DNA of 64,000 nucleotides from Desulfovibrio sp. TomC (GCF_000801335.2 NZ_JSEH01000012.1:62001-126000), one strand, 5' to 3'. Positions 17,398 to 26,206 are shown, counted from the stretch's first letter. Program-made: numbers and translations. Notes: generated by a model not told the origin, from the letters alone.

Positions 17398-17575
17398 CGG
17401 CGGCGTATCCAGGGGAAATGTGCCCGACGGCACACCCCCCGGTCGGAGCCTGTGCGCCATGGCGACGGCAAGCAGTGCCATCCTAACGTCGACATGTCAA
17501 GCAAACAAAGCTAGCACATTGAAATAAAAGGAAAAAACGAAACGCCTCGTCTCCGGCAAGGGCCGGCGGCCGCTG

Positions 17576-17896
17576 CTATTGCAACACGACCCACCGGTCG
17601 TCGATTTTTTTGAGGCGCAGCACGGTTTGCTTGGCCCCGCCGACGGACAACGGCCCAAGCGAGGCGGAAGAGACGATGGTGACGGTTGCCTCGTACACAC
17701 CGTCGGCCTTGCGTTCTTTCTTGTCCACGACGAACCGCTCAATGGCCATGACATTGTTTAAAATACCCAAGATATCGTTCCGCTGGACGGCGCTTCGGAA
17801 AGCCAGTTCCACCTCCGCGTCCGACGGCCCTCCCAGGGAGCAGGCCGGAAGCAGGGTCAGCCCGGCGAGAAGGACGCAAAGGACAAGGAATTTCAT
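17576..17896 (-). CDS. Small predicted lipoprotein
   Basis: 106 residues. The signal peptide ends in a lipobox LLPAC with lipidated Cys 19. The mature part is a small alpha/beta domain with a hydrophobic final strand (RLKKIDDRWVVLQ), similar in pattern to the NTF2/DUF4878-type fold, though I cannot assign a family. AGGAGG lies just before the ATG at 17896, which fixes the start; the frame extends upstream without a signal. It has normal GC, unlike the two genes upstream on the same strand. Confidence 0.78.
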   Translation of the reverse strand: MKFLVLCVLLAGLTLLPACSLGGPSDAEVELAFRSAVQRNDILGILNNVMAIERFVVDKKERKADGVYEATVTIVSSASLGPLSVGGAKQTVLRLKKIDDRWVVLQ

Positions 17897-17951
17897 ACGC
17901 CTCCTGAGGGGATGTGGGAGAGGAAGGCTTGCGCGTCGGGAGGAGGAACCC

Positions 17952-18632
17952 TCAATCCGTGTAAAACTGCCAAGCATTTCCGGTTCTTTTTTTGATGTTA
18001 TACATGGCAATGTCAGCTTTTCTGAGCAGTTCATCCGGCTTTTCCCCATCAGTCGGATAACTGCTTATTCCGATGCTTGCGCCAATCTCGAGCACGTTTG
18101 AATGTAAGCGCATCGGCGTTGCCAACGACGACACGATCCTGCTGGCGATCATTTCTATCTCAGACCGGCTTCGAAACATTTCGAGCAGGACAGAAAATTC
18201 GTCACCAGCCAACCGCGAGACGGTGTCGACTTCCCGAACACTCGACACGATCCTTGAGCTGGCTTCTTGCAGAACAGCATCGCCGGCCTGGTGGCCAAAG
18301 TTGTCGTTAATTTGTTTGAACCTATCTAAATCAATGAATAATATCGCCAAAGAATGCCGGAAGCGTTTCGCCCGGAAAATCGATCGCTCAAGCCTCTCAA
18401 AGAACAAAATGCGGTTAGGCAGTTTCGTAAGCGTGTCATACAAAGCAAGTTGCCTGAATCTCTCTTCAGAAGCCTTGATGGTTTCATGCGACTTCATGAG
18501 TTCTTCGATGCCCACGCTCAGCGCCCTGATATGACTTTCGAGTGCCTCTTCGAGCAAAATCCGGTTTTCTTCACTTCGAGCGATCTTCCGTTTCAATATG
18601 CGAATCTGTTTTTCGAGTTCAGTTATTAACAT
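17952..18632 (-). CDS. Diguanylate cyclase (GGDEF domain)
   Basis: 226 residues. An N-terminal coiled coil (about 1-55) leads into a GGDEF domain starting at LALYDTLTKLPNR. The active-site loop reads AGDEF (142-146), a common functional variant. An RxxD inhibitory site (REVD, 133-136) sits exactly five residues before it, so product feedback by c-di-GMP is expected. The protein should make c-di-GMP in the cytoplasm when dimerised through the coiled coil. It lies 32 bases downstream of a FIST-domain gene on the same strand, so the FIST protein probably supplies the sensory input. Base composition is clearly more AT-rich than the core genes. Confidence 0.93.
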   Translation of the reverse strand: MLITELEKQIRILKRKIARSEENRILLEEALESHIRALSVGIEELMKSHETIKASEERFRQLALYDTLTKLPNRILFFERLERSIFRAKRFRHSLAILFIDLDRFKQINDNFGHQAGDAVLQEASSRIVSSVREVDTVSRLAGDEFSVLLEMFRSRSEIEMIASRIVSSLATPMRLHSNVLEIGASIGISSYPTDGEKPDELLRKADIAMYNIKKRTGNAWQFYTD

Positions 18633-18664
18633 ATTCCATTTGTCTCAAGAACAGTGCACAATTG

Positions 18665-19819
18665 TTATTCACCAATCAACAGCGTCACGAAGGTCGTCCC
18701 ATGAAACCTGAACGCACTATTGGCCTGCACTGGCCCAAACTCGCCATAACAATAGAAACCGGCAAAAGGAATACTTGGCAGCAACCGTCTGGCTGTTGCA
18801 TATTCTTCGACAACCTTTGTCCCCATAATCATTTTCCGTCCTGCGCATGAAAAAAACAGCGCCACTGAAATCTTCTTGCCAGGATAACGATCAATGGCCC
18901 CCTGGATAGACTCAAAGCATGATTTTGTGATCACGTTCCGATCCGCTGTCCCTATTTGCACCTCAGCGCCATCTGGCACGCACCCATTCAAAGAAACGCT
19001 TCCTTTTTCCGGATCAGACTTGGGAGCACTCAGGACATAGTAATCATCCGAACGGTCTGGGAAAACGGCCAGGCAATAATTCATAAAAATATCGCTATCG
19101 CCGATATAGTGTCGAAAGTACTCATACGCTGTCCGCTGGCCTATCGTATAAAGCGTATTTTTTTCAACACGACCCACCGCTTCCCGTAGGCCCAACGGAG
19201 AATGCCCCCCCTTGATCCCAAATGAAAAATGAATATCCCCTGCAAAAAGAAGCAAAACCACACTATCCGTCGCAACTGTATTATCAATAAACTGGCTTGT
19301 CTTGCGCTGCTTGGAATGTGCCGCAGCAACGCCGCCAAAAACGGGAAAATTCTCACCCAGAATTTTCTTTATACCCACATCAACGCCCGATATCCCCGCA
19401 CTTATGGGATCAGCGAGGATAATGGCAAATTTTTCATGTCCTCTCTTGTTGTGCAATTTGCTAACACACTGAAGAGCCGCCTGCTCTCCAGCCTGTGTTC
19501 CGTCAGACGAAATGCCGAAACCGCTGCCTGATTTTATTTCGACCACATCAGAAACAAAGAGAATTAAAACAAGAGAATCATCCGTAAATCCTAAATTCGA
19601 ACAAAGCTCACCGTCCGTTGTGCATCCGACAAGATCAATAGATGAAAATTCATTATGTATAATGTCCAATATTATACCATGGTCATATTCGATTGAACAG
19701 AGTAGAATACCAGCTTGCGGATGACGCTGGCCAAGTTGTATCCGTATCTGCGACAGCACCTCCTCTGTAGCTTCCTTTTCGAGAACATCTTCACTTTGAC
19801 CGATCAATACCTCGAACAT
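18665..19819 (-). CDS. FIST-domain sensor protein
   Basis: 384 residues. The N-terminal FIST domain (about 25-200) contains LVGCTTDGELC and FGGVAAAHS. The C-terminal FIST_C domain (about 215-365) contains YEYFRHYIGDSD and a late ALFFSCAGRKMIMG, PFAGFYCYGEFGPV segment. FIST proteins are soluble sensors, thought to bind small ligands such as amino acids, usually linked to signalling outputs. GGAGGAG just upstream supports the ATG at 19819 over an in-frame start 66 bases earlier. It is paired with a diguanylate cyclase 32 bases downstream. The AT-rich composition suggests the pair was acquired together. Confidence 0.9.
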   Translation of the reverse strand: MFEVLIGQSEDVLEKEATEEVLSQIRIQLGQRHPQAGILLCSIEYDHGIILDIIHNEFSSIDLVGCTTDGELCSNLGFTDDSLVLILFVSDVVEIKSGSGFGISSDGTQAGEQAALQCVSKLHNKRGHEKFAIILADPISAGISGVDVGIKKILGENFPVFGGVAAAHSKQRKTSQFIDNTVATDSVVLLLFAGDIHFSFGIKGGHSPLGLREAVGRVEKNTLYTIGQRTAYEYFRHYIGDSDIFMNYCLAVFPDRSDDYYVLSAPKSDPEKGSVSLNGCVPDGAEVQIGTADRNVITKSCFESIQGAIDRYPGKKISVALFFSCAGRKMIMGTKVVEEYATARRLLPSIPFAGFYCYGEFGPVQANSAFRFHGTTFVTLLIGE

Positions 19820-20284
19820 CTCTCCTCCAACCACAATACATGAAAAAATGCAAGATATGTTAACAAAGAAACAAACGCCACGCATTTAACACGAAATGCT
19901 CTCTTCAGGAATACTTCAGCACTTCTTAACATGGCATATCATCATACCTTGAATCTTCGTATGCGAATCCTCTCTCCATTCGACATCACAACAGTCATCT
20001 TGCGTTTCTCTTTTCTCCAACTTCTTGCGCTGCTGTCTCTCTTCGCCAGCCCTGTTTCCACCCAGTTCGAGTGATGCACGGACATTCATGCCCCTGGCTC
20101 TACCGCAAGACCTGTCACCATACAGACTCAATAGTAAAAAATACAGCACAGTGCAATGCTTTTATAACGCACGCTCCTTTGATTTAATGCCATAAAATAC
20201 CAGACTATTTGTCTTTGATTTCCTTTTCACAATCGGGTCTCGCCCCACCCGTTTGGATACTCCGCCCCCAAAACCCCTGCTCAC
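19820..20284. other. AT-rich intergenic region, no supported gene
   Basis: About 465 bases upstream of the FIST gene. It is clearly AT-rich compared with flanking core genes. A 77-codon frame at 19916-20149 (minus) has no recognisable domain and weak coding character. The region presumably contains the FIST operon promoter. Confidence 0.5.
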
Positions 20285-20315
20285 AAAAAAACCGGGAGCG
20301 GTCTCCCGCCCCCGG
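20285..20315 (-). terminator. Terminator of the lrp-putA operon
   Basis: CCGGGAGCGG (20292-20301) pairs with CCGCCCCCGG (20306-20315) with one mismatch around a TCTC loop. Seven A at 20285-20291 give a U tract on the minus strand. Confidence 0.85.
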
Positions 20316-20362
20316 CTCTTGCTCTACCGTTCTCCACTGATGCGAAGCGTCGTTGCGCCGCC

Positions 20363-23300
20363 CTACTCCACCCACTCGTCGTCTGCGTCAATGGGCGTAA
20401 AGCCGCGACGGATGGTATTTTCCGTCACCACCCGGGGATCGACGAATTGGAGCAGATAATCCGGGCCGCCGGCCTTGGATCCGACGCCCGACATCTTGGA
20501 GCCGCCAAAGGGCTGGCGGCCGACCATGGCCCCGACGCTGTTGCGGTTGAGATAGAGGTTGCCCACCCGGAACTCTTTGCGCGCCTTTTCCAGGTGGCGG
20601 GGGCTTCGGCTGTAGACGCCGCCGGTCAGGGCATAGCGGGTGCCCACGGCCCATTCAATGGCCTGGTCAAAGTCTTTGGCCCGCATGACCGACAGCACCG
20701 GCCCGAAAATCTCTTCCTGGGCCAGCCGGTGTTCGGGTCGGATGCCCTCGACCACCACCAGCGGCGCGAAATAGCCCTTGCCTTCGATCGTGCGCTCGAC
20801 CAGCACCCGGCCTTCCTGCCTGGCCAGGGCGGCATACTCGCGCACCTTGGCCTGCTGGCCGGCATCCACCACCGGCCCCATGGCATTGGAAGGATCTTCG
20901 GACGGGCCGATTTTCAGGCACTGGCAGGCTTCCTTCAGGCGCGTCGTAAAGCGGTCATAGATGGAATCGACCACGATGACCCGTGAGCAGGCCGAACACT
21001 TCTGGCCCTGGAAGCCAAAGGCCGAATAGGCGACACCCAAAACGGCTTCGTCCAGATCGGCGTCGTCGTCCACGATGATGGCATTCTTGCCGCCCATCTC
21101 GGCGATGACCCGCTTGCAGTACTCCTGGCCGGGCTGCACCTTGGCCGCTTTTTCGATGATGCGAAGGCCCACGTCCATGGAGCCGGTAAAGGCAATGGTG
21201 CTGACCGCCGGATGCTCGACCAGATAGTCGCCCATGACCGAGCCGCGACCGGGACAGAAGTTGAACACGCCGTCCGGCAGGCCCGCTTCCTTAAAGATGG
21301 CGACCATGCCGTGGCCGATGAGCGAGGCCAGGCTCGAAGGCTTGAAAACGACGGTATTGCCGGTGACGATGGCCGCCGAGGTCATGCCCAGCGAAATGGC
21401 CAGGGGGAAGTTCCAGGGGGCAATGACCGCAGCCACGCCCTTGCCCTCGTAAAAGAGGTGGTTCTTCTCGCCGGGTTCGCGGCCCATGCGGCGCGGCGTG
21501 CCGATGCGCACGGCCTCGCGGGCGTAGTATTCGAGGAAATCAATGGCCTCGCCCACGTCGTTGTAGGCCTGATCCCACTGCTTGCCGACTTCCAGCACCT
21601 GCACGGCCGACAGGGCCACGATGTCGCGCCGGGCAATAGCTGCGGCTTTGAGCAGCACATCGGCCCGCTCCCGGGGCGTCTTGTCGCGCCAGGGACCAAA
21701 GGCGGCCTTGGCCGCGGCAATGGCCGCGTCCACCTCGGCGATGCCGGCCTGACAGACCTGGGCCAGCACTTCGTCCGGGGCGGCCGGGTTGACGGTCGGG
21801 ATGCGGTCGCCGGTTTCGATGGCCTTACCGCCAATGGACAGCGGGATCAGGCGGCCGGCCTTGGCCCGGACAGCGGCAATGGCGGCCGGAAAGGCGCTGC
21901 GCAGCTCGGCAATGGTGAAATCGGCCAGGGGTTCGTCCCGGAAGGCGGTCAGGCCGTCGATGCCGGCCGGTGCGCCGGTCTCGCGCTCCGGCTGACGGGC
22001 CAGTTCGCGCGCCAGCGTCGTGGCCGGGTTTTCCAGCAATACGTCCTCGGCCTCGCCGTCGGCAAAGCTCTGGCGCAAGAAAGACTCGTTGGCGGTGTTT
22101 TCCAACAGCCGGCGCACCAGATAGGCCATGCCCGGCAACAGTTCGCCGTAGGGGCAATAAAGCCGCACCCGGCCGGCCACCTTGAGCAGTCCCTTGCGCA
22201 CCGGCTCGGCCATGCCGTAGAGCGCCTGAAACTCATAGCGGGCATCGGCCACCCCAAGCTCGGAGGCGGTCTCCATGACGTTGGCAATGGTGCGGATGTT
22301 GTGGGAGGCGCACTGGAAATAGACCAAGTCGCTATTTTCCAGGATGATGCGCGAGAGCTTTTCATGGGCGAGATCAGACTCGGCCTTCTTGGTCCACACC
22401 GGCACCGGCCAGCCCATCTGCTTGGCCACCACCGTCTCGTAGTCCCAGTAGGCGCCCTTGACCAGCCGGATGCCAAAGGGCAGCCCTTCGGACCGGCCCC
22501 AGGCAATCAGTTCCCGCAGATCGTGCTCGGTGTCGCGCAGATAGGCCTGGAGCACGATGGACAGATGCGGATAGCTGCGAAATTCCGGCTCGCTGCGCAG
22601 GCGCTTGAACAGCTCGATGGTGATGTCTTTGTATTTGACCTGCTCCATGTCGATGCAAAGCGCGCCGCCCATGGCCACGACCTTGCGGTACACCGGTCGC
22701 ATCCGCGACAGGATGCCCTCGACCGAGCCCTCGAAATCCATGGGCCGCGCCTGGGAAAAAAGGGCCGACGGCTTGATCGAGGCATTGACCCGGGGCGCGC
22801 TGCCCCAGTCCAGACCACCCTCGCCCGCGCCAAAGGCCTTCCACGAGCCTTGCTCGGCGGCTATGGCGTCCAGCACTTCCAGATAGCCGTCGCGGTAGGC
22901 GTCGGATTCGCCCTCGGACACCGTGGCCTCGCCCAGGAGATCGACGGTGAAGGCGAAGCCGTCCTTGCGGATCTTGGCGATATTCTTGACGGCCTCTTTG
23001 GTCTTCTCGCCGACAATGAACTGGCGCGCCATGCCCTCGATATTGGAGCGGATGGCCTTGCCCATGAGCTTGGCCGCCACGCCCCCGAACATGCCCGACT
23101 TTTCCGCCCCCCACTTGAGCACCGACGGAATGTCCCCGGCGTCGCCGCCCGAGAAATATTCCTCGATGTGACGCGACAGGTTGTCCGAGGTGGTCAGATA
23201 GGGCAACACATCCACAAATCGAAACAACTGGACCTTGAAGGCCTCGTTCTGCATGGCCCAGTCCATGACTTTGCCGGTCCAGAAGCCCTTGTTGAAGATA

Positions 23301-23380
23301 GAGGGCGACTCGCCCCGGATGCTGGCGAAAAAGGCCTTGCCGCGCTGGCGGATGGCCTCGTCGAGCTGCGATTGCATCAT
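20363..23380 (-). CDS. putA: Bifunctional proline dehydrogenase / L-glutamate-gamma-semialdehyde dehydrogenase
   Basis: 1005 residues. The proline dehydrogenase barrel covers about residues 100-440 (RLVKGAYWDYE and YGMAEPVRKGLLK motifs). The aldehyde dehydrogenase half covers about 510-985, with WNFPLAISLG, the general-base region EMGGKNAIIVDDDADLDE near 760, and catalytic Cys in GQKCSACS near 793. It oxidises proline to glutamate with FAD and then NAD+, channelling the intermediate. It lacks the N-terminal ribbon-helix-helix DNA-binding domain of E. coli PutA, so regulation must come from elsewhere. The start overlaps the stop of the upstream Lrp-type regulator (ATGA), making that the obvious regulator. 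Confidence 0.96.
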   Translation of the reverse strand: MMQSQLDEAIRQRGKAFFASIRGESPSIFNKGFWTGKVMDWAMQNEAFKVQLFRFVDVLPYLTTSDNLSRHIEEYFSGGDAGDIPSVLKWGAEKSGMFGGVAAKLMGKAIRSNIEGMARQFIVGEKTKEAVKNIAKIRKDGFAFTVDLLGEATVSEGESDAYRDGYLEVLDAIAAEQGSWKAFGAGEGGLDWGSAPRVNASIKPSALFSQARPMDFEGSVEGILSRMRPVYRKVVAMGGALCIDMEQVKYKDITIELFKRLRSEPEFRSYPHLSIVLQAYLRDTEHDLRELIAWGRSEGLPFGIRLVKGAYWDYETVVAKQMGWPVPVWTKKAESDLAHEKLSRIILENSDLVYFQCASHNIRTIANVMETASELGVADARYEFQALYGMAEPVRKGLLKVAGRVRLYCPYGELLPGMAYLVRRLLENTANESFLRQSFADGEAEDVLLENPATTLARELARQPERETGAPAGIDGLTAFRDEPLADFTIAELRSAFPAAIAAVRAKAGRLIPLSIGGKAIETGDRIPTVNPAAPDEVLAQVCQAGIAEVDAAIAAAKAAFGPWRDKTPRERADVLLKAAAIARRDIVALSAVQVLEVGKQWDQAYNDVGEAIDFLEYYAREAVRIGTPRRMGREPGEKNHLFYEGKGVAAVIAPWNFPLAISLGMTSAAIVTGNTVVFKPSSLASLIGHGMVAIFKEAGLPDGVFNFCPGRGSVMGDYLVEHPAVSTIAFTGSMDVGLRIIEKAAKVQPGQEYCKRVIAEMGGKNAIIVDDDADLDEAVLGVAYSAFGFQGQKCSACSRVIVVDSIYDRFTTRLKEACQCLKIGPSEDPSNAMGPVVDAGQQAKVREYAALARQEGRVLVERTIEGKGYFAPLVVVEGIRPEHRLAQEEIFGPVLSVMRAKDFDQAIEWAVGTRYALTGGVYSRSPRHLEKARKEFRVGNLYLNRNSVGAMVGRQPFGGSKMSGVGSKAGGPDYLLQFVDPRVVTENTIRRGFTPIDADDEWVE

Positions 23381-23850
23381 TCCTCTCCCGGTTGTGGCAA
23401 CGCTCCCAGGGGAAGCGCCCCGGTTTCCTTGACGGTTTGCAGCACCACCGTGGTATTGGTGTCGCGCACGGTGGAGAGCCGGCCAATGACCTTGAGCAGA
23501 TCGGCAAGCGATCTGGTGTCCGGGGCGCGCACCTTGATCAGGTAGGCGGCCGTCCCGGCCACATAGTGGACTTCCTGGACCCCGGGCACGCCAGCCAGTT
23601 GCTGGCCGGTGTCGATGGCCCCCACCGGCTCGTCGGTCTTGACGAAGGTGAAGGCTGTGAGATCAAGTTCCACCTTGGACGGATCGATGCGGGCCTCGTA
23701 GCCGGTGATGACGCCCTTGCGCTCGAGCTTGCGCACCCGCTCGAGCACCGCCGACGGGGCCATGGAAACAGCCCGGGCAATGTCGGCGTTGGACGTGCGC
23801 GCGTTGTCCTGAAGGATCATCAGAATCCGGCGGTCGATTTCGTCGATCAT
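23377..23850 (-). CDS. Lrp/AsnC-family transcriptional regulator
   Basis: 157 residues. The N-terminal winged helix-turn-helix (about 1-60) begins IDEIDRRILMILQDNARTSNADIARAV. The C-terminal RAM (ACT-like) ligand domain covers about 65-145 with VQEVHYVAGTAAYLIKV. Members form octamers that respond to amino acids. The stop codon overlaps the putA start, so regulator and enzyme are made together; proline is the likely effector (inference). An AT-rich dyad 18 bases upstream of the start may be its binding site. The divergent neighbour is a 5'-nucleotidase gene sharing the 108-base control region. Confidence 0.94.
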   Translation of the reverse strand: MIDEIDRRILMILQDNARTSNADIARAVSMAPSAVLERVRKLERKGVITGYEARIDPSKVELDLTAFTFVKTDEPVGAIDTGQQLAGVPGVQEVHYVAGTAAYLIKVRAPDTRSLADLLKVIGRLSTVRDTNTTVVLQTVKETGALPLGALPQPGEE

Positions 23851-23867
23851 TCTTGTTATCTCCTGAT

Positions 23868-23886
23868 ATCGAGTTAAAAATTCGAT
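23868..23886. promoter_or_regulatory. Candidate Lrp-type operator
   Basis: ATCGA and TCGAT flank an AT-rich nine-base centre (GTTAAAAAT). The dyad with AT-rich core resembles Lrp/AsnC sites and lies between the divergent lrp-putA and nucleotidase genes. Binding is inferred. Confidence 0.4.
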
Positions 23887-23958
23887 TTAAGCCTCTTTGT
23901 CAAGCGCTTTCTTCTGTTTCGCCTGGTCAGAAGCCGAACAACCTTCGGGGAGGAAAAC

Positions 23959-25563
23959 ATGTTGCGATTCAAGGCTGTTGGATTGTTTCTTGGAATATGG
24001 CTGCTGGCGGCAACCGCCCTGGCCGGCGGCGACTATACCCTGACCATCCTCTACACCAACGACATCCACGCCCACCTGGCCGCCTTCGATGAATTCGGGG
24101 CCTTTTGCGACAAGGCCAAGGACGCGGCCGGCAAATGCCAGGGGGGCGCGGCCCGACTGGCCACGGCCGTGGCCCGAGAGCGGGCCAAAGGCGGCAACAG
24201 CCTGCTGCTCGACGCCGGCGACCAGTTTCAGGGAACGCTTTTTTTCACCAAATACAAAGGCGAGGCCTCGGCTTTTTTCATGAACCGCCTGGGCTACGAC
24301 GCCATGACCCTGGGCAATCACGAATTCGACGATGGCCCGGCCACTTTGGCGAATTTTATTCGGTCCCTCAAGTTCCCCATGCTCGGGGCCAATGTCGATG
24401 TTACGGCCTCGCCCGACCTCAAGGGCCTCGTCGCGCCGTATATCATTCGTGAAATCGGCGGAAAAAAAGTCGGCATCATCGGCCTGGGCCAGCCCAAAAC
24501 CGCCCAGATGTCCAGCCCCGGCCCAACGGTCACCTTTGCCGCTGCGGCCGGGCCGGTCAAAAAAGCCCTGGCCGAACTCCAAGCCAAAGGCGTCCGCATC
24601 ATCATCGTGCTGAGCCACCTGGGACTGACCGGCGACAAGAAACTCGCCGCCACGGTGCCCGGCATCGACATCATCGTTGGCGGCCACAGCCACGTGCTGC
24701 TCGGCAACGACTTCCCCGAAGCCGTCGGACCAAGCCCGCTGGTTATCGACGGCCCGGACGGCGGCAAAACCCGCATCGTCACCGCCGGCTACTGGGGCCG
24801 CTACCTCGGCAGCCTGACCGCCGCCTTCGACGCCGACGGCCACGTCGCCACCATGACCGGCAATCCCATCCGCCTCGACGCCGCCATGCCCGAAGATCCC
24901 GCCACCCTGGCCGAAGTGGACCGCTTCGCCAAACCCCTGGACGCCTTCCGGGCAACCGTCGTCGGCCAGACCGTCAACGCCCTGGGCGCAGCCATGTGCC
25001 GCCAGGAAGAATGCACTGCCGGCGACGTCCTGGCCGAATCCCTGCTGGCCGGCGGCCGCCGCTTCGGCGCAACCATGGCCCTGGTCAACGGCGGCAGCAT
25101 CCGCGCCGGCATCGCCCCAGGCCCCATAACCCTCGGCGACGTGCTCACCGCCTCGCCCTTCCCCAATACCCTCACCGTCCTCACCCTGACCGGAGCCGAC
25201 CTCAAAGCCGCCCTGGAACACGGCGTCGCCCACGTCGGCCTCACCGACGGCACCGGCCGCTTCCCGCAAGTCGCCGGCTTGACCTACACCTACAATCCCG
25301 CCGCGCCGGCCGGCAGCCGCATCGTCGCCGTCGAAACCGCCGACGCCTCCGGCCATTTCACCCCGCTCAACCCAAACGCCGACTACCGCCTGGCCGTCAG
25401 CGACTTCCTCTTTCGAGGCGGCGACGGCTATGCCATGTTCGGTAAAAACGGCCGCGACGTCGAAGCCGACGGCATGGCCGTGGCCGATCTCATAGCGACA
25501 TGGCTCGGCCAGAATAATCCGTTGCGGTTGGAACTGGACGGGCGCATCGCCGTCGCGCAGTAG
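23959..25563 (+). CDS. Secreted 5'-nucleotidase / metallophosphatase (UshA-like)
   Basis: 534 residues. Signal peptide at about 1-21 (ends ATALAGG). The N-terminal dimetal phosphatase domain has ILYTNDIHAHL near residue 32, DAGDQFQGT, LGNHEFD near 119 and VGGHSHVLL near 240. The C-terminal 5'-nucleotidase domain (about 325-510) has LVNGGSIRAGI and the late FRGGDGYAMF motif. Such enzymes dephosphorylate nucleotides or cyclic nucleotides in the periplasm, supplying nucleosides and phosphate. GGGGAGG precedes the ATG. It is monocistronic and faces the GH57 operon across a long array of hairpins. Confidence 0.94.
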   Translation: MLRFKAVGLFLGIWLLAATALAGGDYTLTILYTNDIHAHLAAFDEFGAFCDKAKDAAGKCQGGAARLATAVARERAKGGNSLLLDAGDQFQGTLFFTKYKGEASAFFMNRLGYDAMTLGNHEFDDGPATLANFIRSLKFPMLGANVDVTASPDLKGLVAPYIIREIGGKKVGIIGLGQPKTAQMSSPGPTVTFAAAAGPVKKALAELQAKGVRIIIVLSHLGLTGDKKLAATVPGIDIIVGGHSHVLLGNDFPEAVGPSPLVIDGPDGGKTRIVTAGYWGRYLGSLTAAFDADGHVATMTGNPIRLDAAMPEDPATLAEVDRFAKPLDAFRATVVGQTVNALGAAMCRQEECTAGDVLAESLLAGGRRFGATMALVNGGSIRAGIAPGPITLGDVLTASPFPNTLTVLTLTGADLKAALEHGVAHVGLTDGTGRFPQVAGLTYTYNPAAPAGSRIVAVETADASGHFTPLNPNADYRLAVSDFLFRGGDGYAMFGKNGRDVEADGMAVADLIATWLGQNNPLRLELDGRIAVAQ

Positions 25564-25582
25564 CATGAAAAGAAGAAGAAAC

Positions 25583-25670
25583 TGGGGCGTTGCCCCAGAC
25601 CCCACCGGGACGCTGTCCCGGACCCTGCCAGGGCGCTGCCCTGGACCCGCCGGGGGGCACGGCCCCCCGG
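25583..25670. repeat. Four tandem GC hairpins after the nucleotidase gene
   Basis: Perfect hairpins lie at 25583-25597 (6-bp stem), 25605-25621 (7 bp, loop GCT), 25628-25644 (7 bp, loop GCT) and 25650-25670 (9 bp, loop ACG), separated by GACCC-type spacers. Stem sequences differ, but loop size and spacing are alike, so the shape rather than the sequence is repeated. Confidence 0.85.
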
Positions 25671-25685
25671 ACCCCCGGATGGGGG
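25650..25685 (-). repeat. Dispersed hairpin repeat, copy A (reverse orientation)
   Basis: On the minus strand this reads CCCCCATCC, GGGGGTCC and GGGGGG, then a palindromic CCCCCCGG end. It matches copies at 26130-26167 and 57750-57789. It shares the last hairpin of the adjacent hairpin cluster. Confidence 0.65.
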
Positions 25686-25774
25686 CGCAGGGTTTGGACG
25701 GGGTAACGAACTGAGGCGTGCATGGAAGTGCGGGAAGACTGTTGGCGCGGGAACGCTTGGCGGCTTTGCCGCAT

Positions 25775-25848
25775 GGTGGGTTGGAATCGGGGCCGCCGAC
25801 ACTCCCCGCGAAGCGCGGGGAGCACGGTGGCCCCGATTCCAACCCACC
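25775..25848. repeat. Long inverted repeat with nested hairpin
   Basis: Arms of 20 bp (25775-25794 and 25829-25848) are perfectly complementary. Nested inside is a 9-bp hairpin CTCCCCGCG / CGCGGGGAG with a 3-base loop at 25802-25822. No T tract follows in either direction, so it is not a standard terminator. Confidence 0.9.
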
Positions 25849-25891
25849 GGTTCGCCCGGGAAAGACCGTAAAACCAACGGGATGACACGCA

Positions 25892-25927
25892 GCATTTTTT
25901 AAAAAGCGTCCGCTTTCAAAAAAATGC
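25892..25927. terminator. Probable bidirectional terminator
   Basis: The left arm 25892-25908 and right arm 25911-25927 pair at 15 of 17 positions. GC-rich tips (GCG/CGC) are flanked by A/T tracts on both sides. It lies between convergent genes. Confidence 0.65.
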
Positions 25928-25950
25928 CCTTCTGCCCATATTTCGGAAAT

Positions 25951-26004
25951 GCGTCCGGGCCGGTTTAGCGCGAGGCTTTGATCGCGCTAAACCGGCCCGG
26001 ACGC
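25951..26004. repeat. Perfect 23-bp inverted repeat
   Basis: Arms 25951-25973 and 25982-26004 are perfectly complementary around an 8-base loop. The arm starts GCGTCCGGGCCGG. No open reading frame of note crosses it. Confidence 0.92.
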
Positions 26005-26013
26005 TGGCGAGTT

Positions 26014-26082
26014 GGGGTCTGGGATTTGGCTGGCGGTTCCGGGCGGCTTCCGGCCGGGACCGCCAGCCAAATCCCAGACCCC
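26014..26082. repeat. Perfect 24-bp inverted repeat
   Basis: Arms 26014-26037 and 26059-26082 are perfectly complementary around a 21-base GC-rich centre. It starts 9 bases after the preceding inverted repeat. The arm begins GGGGTCTGGGATTTGG. Confidence 0.92.
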
Positions 26083-26129
26083 ATTCTCTCACGCCGCCAC
26101 GCACCACACCTGCCCCATCCGCTTACCCA

Positions 26130-26167
26130 CCCCCCATCGCAGGGGTCCGGGGGGATCATCCCCCCGG
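26130..26167 (+). repeat. Dispersed hairpin repeat, copy B
   Basis: CCCCCCATC, AGGGGTCC and a palindrome (CCGGGGGGAT around CA/TC) with a 9-bp stem at 26147-26167. A second hairpin TCGGGGC-AAA-GCCCCGA follows at 26174-26190. It may also end transcription of the GH57 operon on the minus strand. Confidence 0.7.
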
Positions 26168-26206
26168 TGGGGTTCGGGGCAAAGCCCCGATTCTCTTCGC
26201 TTTCGC

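Noticed and set aside
19916..20149. 77-codon minus-strand frame
   Set aside because: No domain, no clear ribosome-binding site and AT-rich non-coding surroundings.
25951..26082. Integron attC sites or a CRISPR array
   Set aside because: The inverted repeats lack attC core triplets in a consistent layout, there is no integrase nearby, and no direct repeats with spacers are present.
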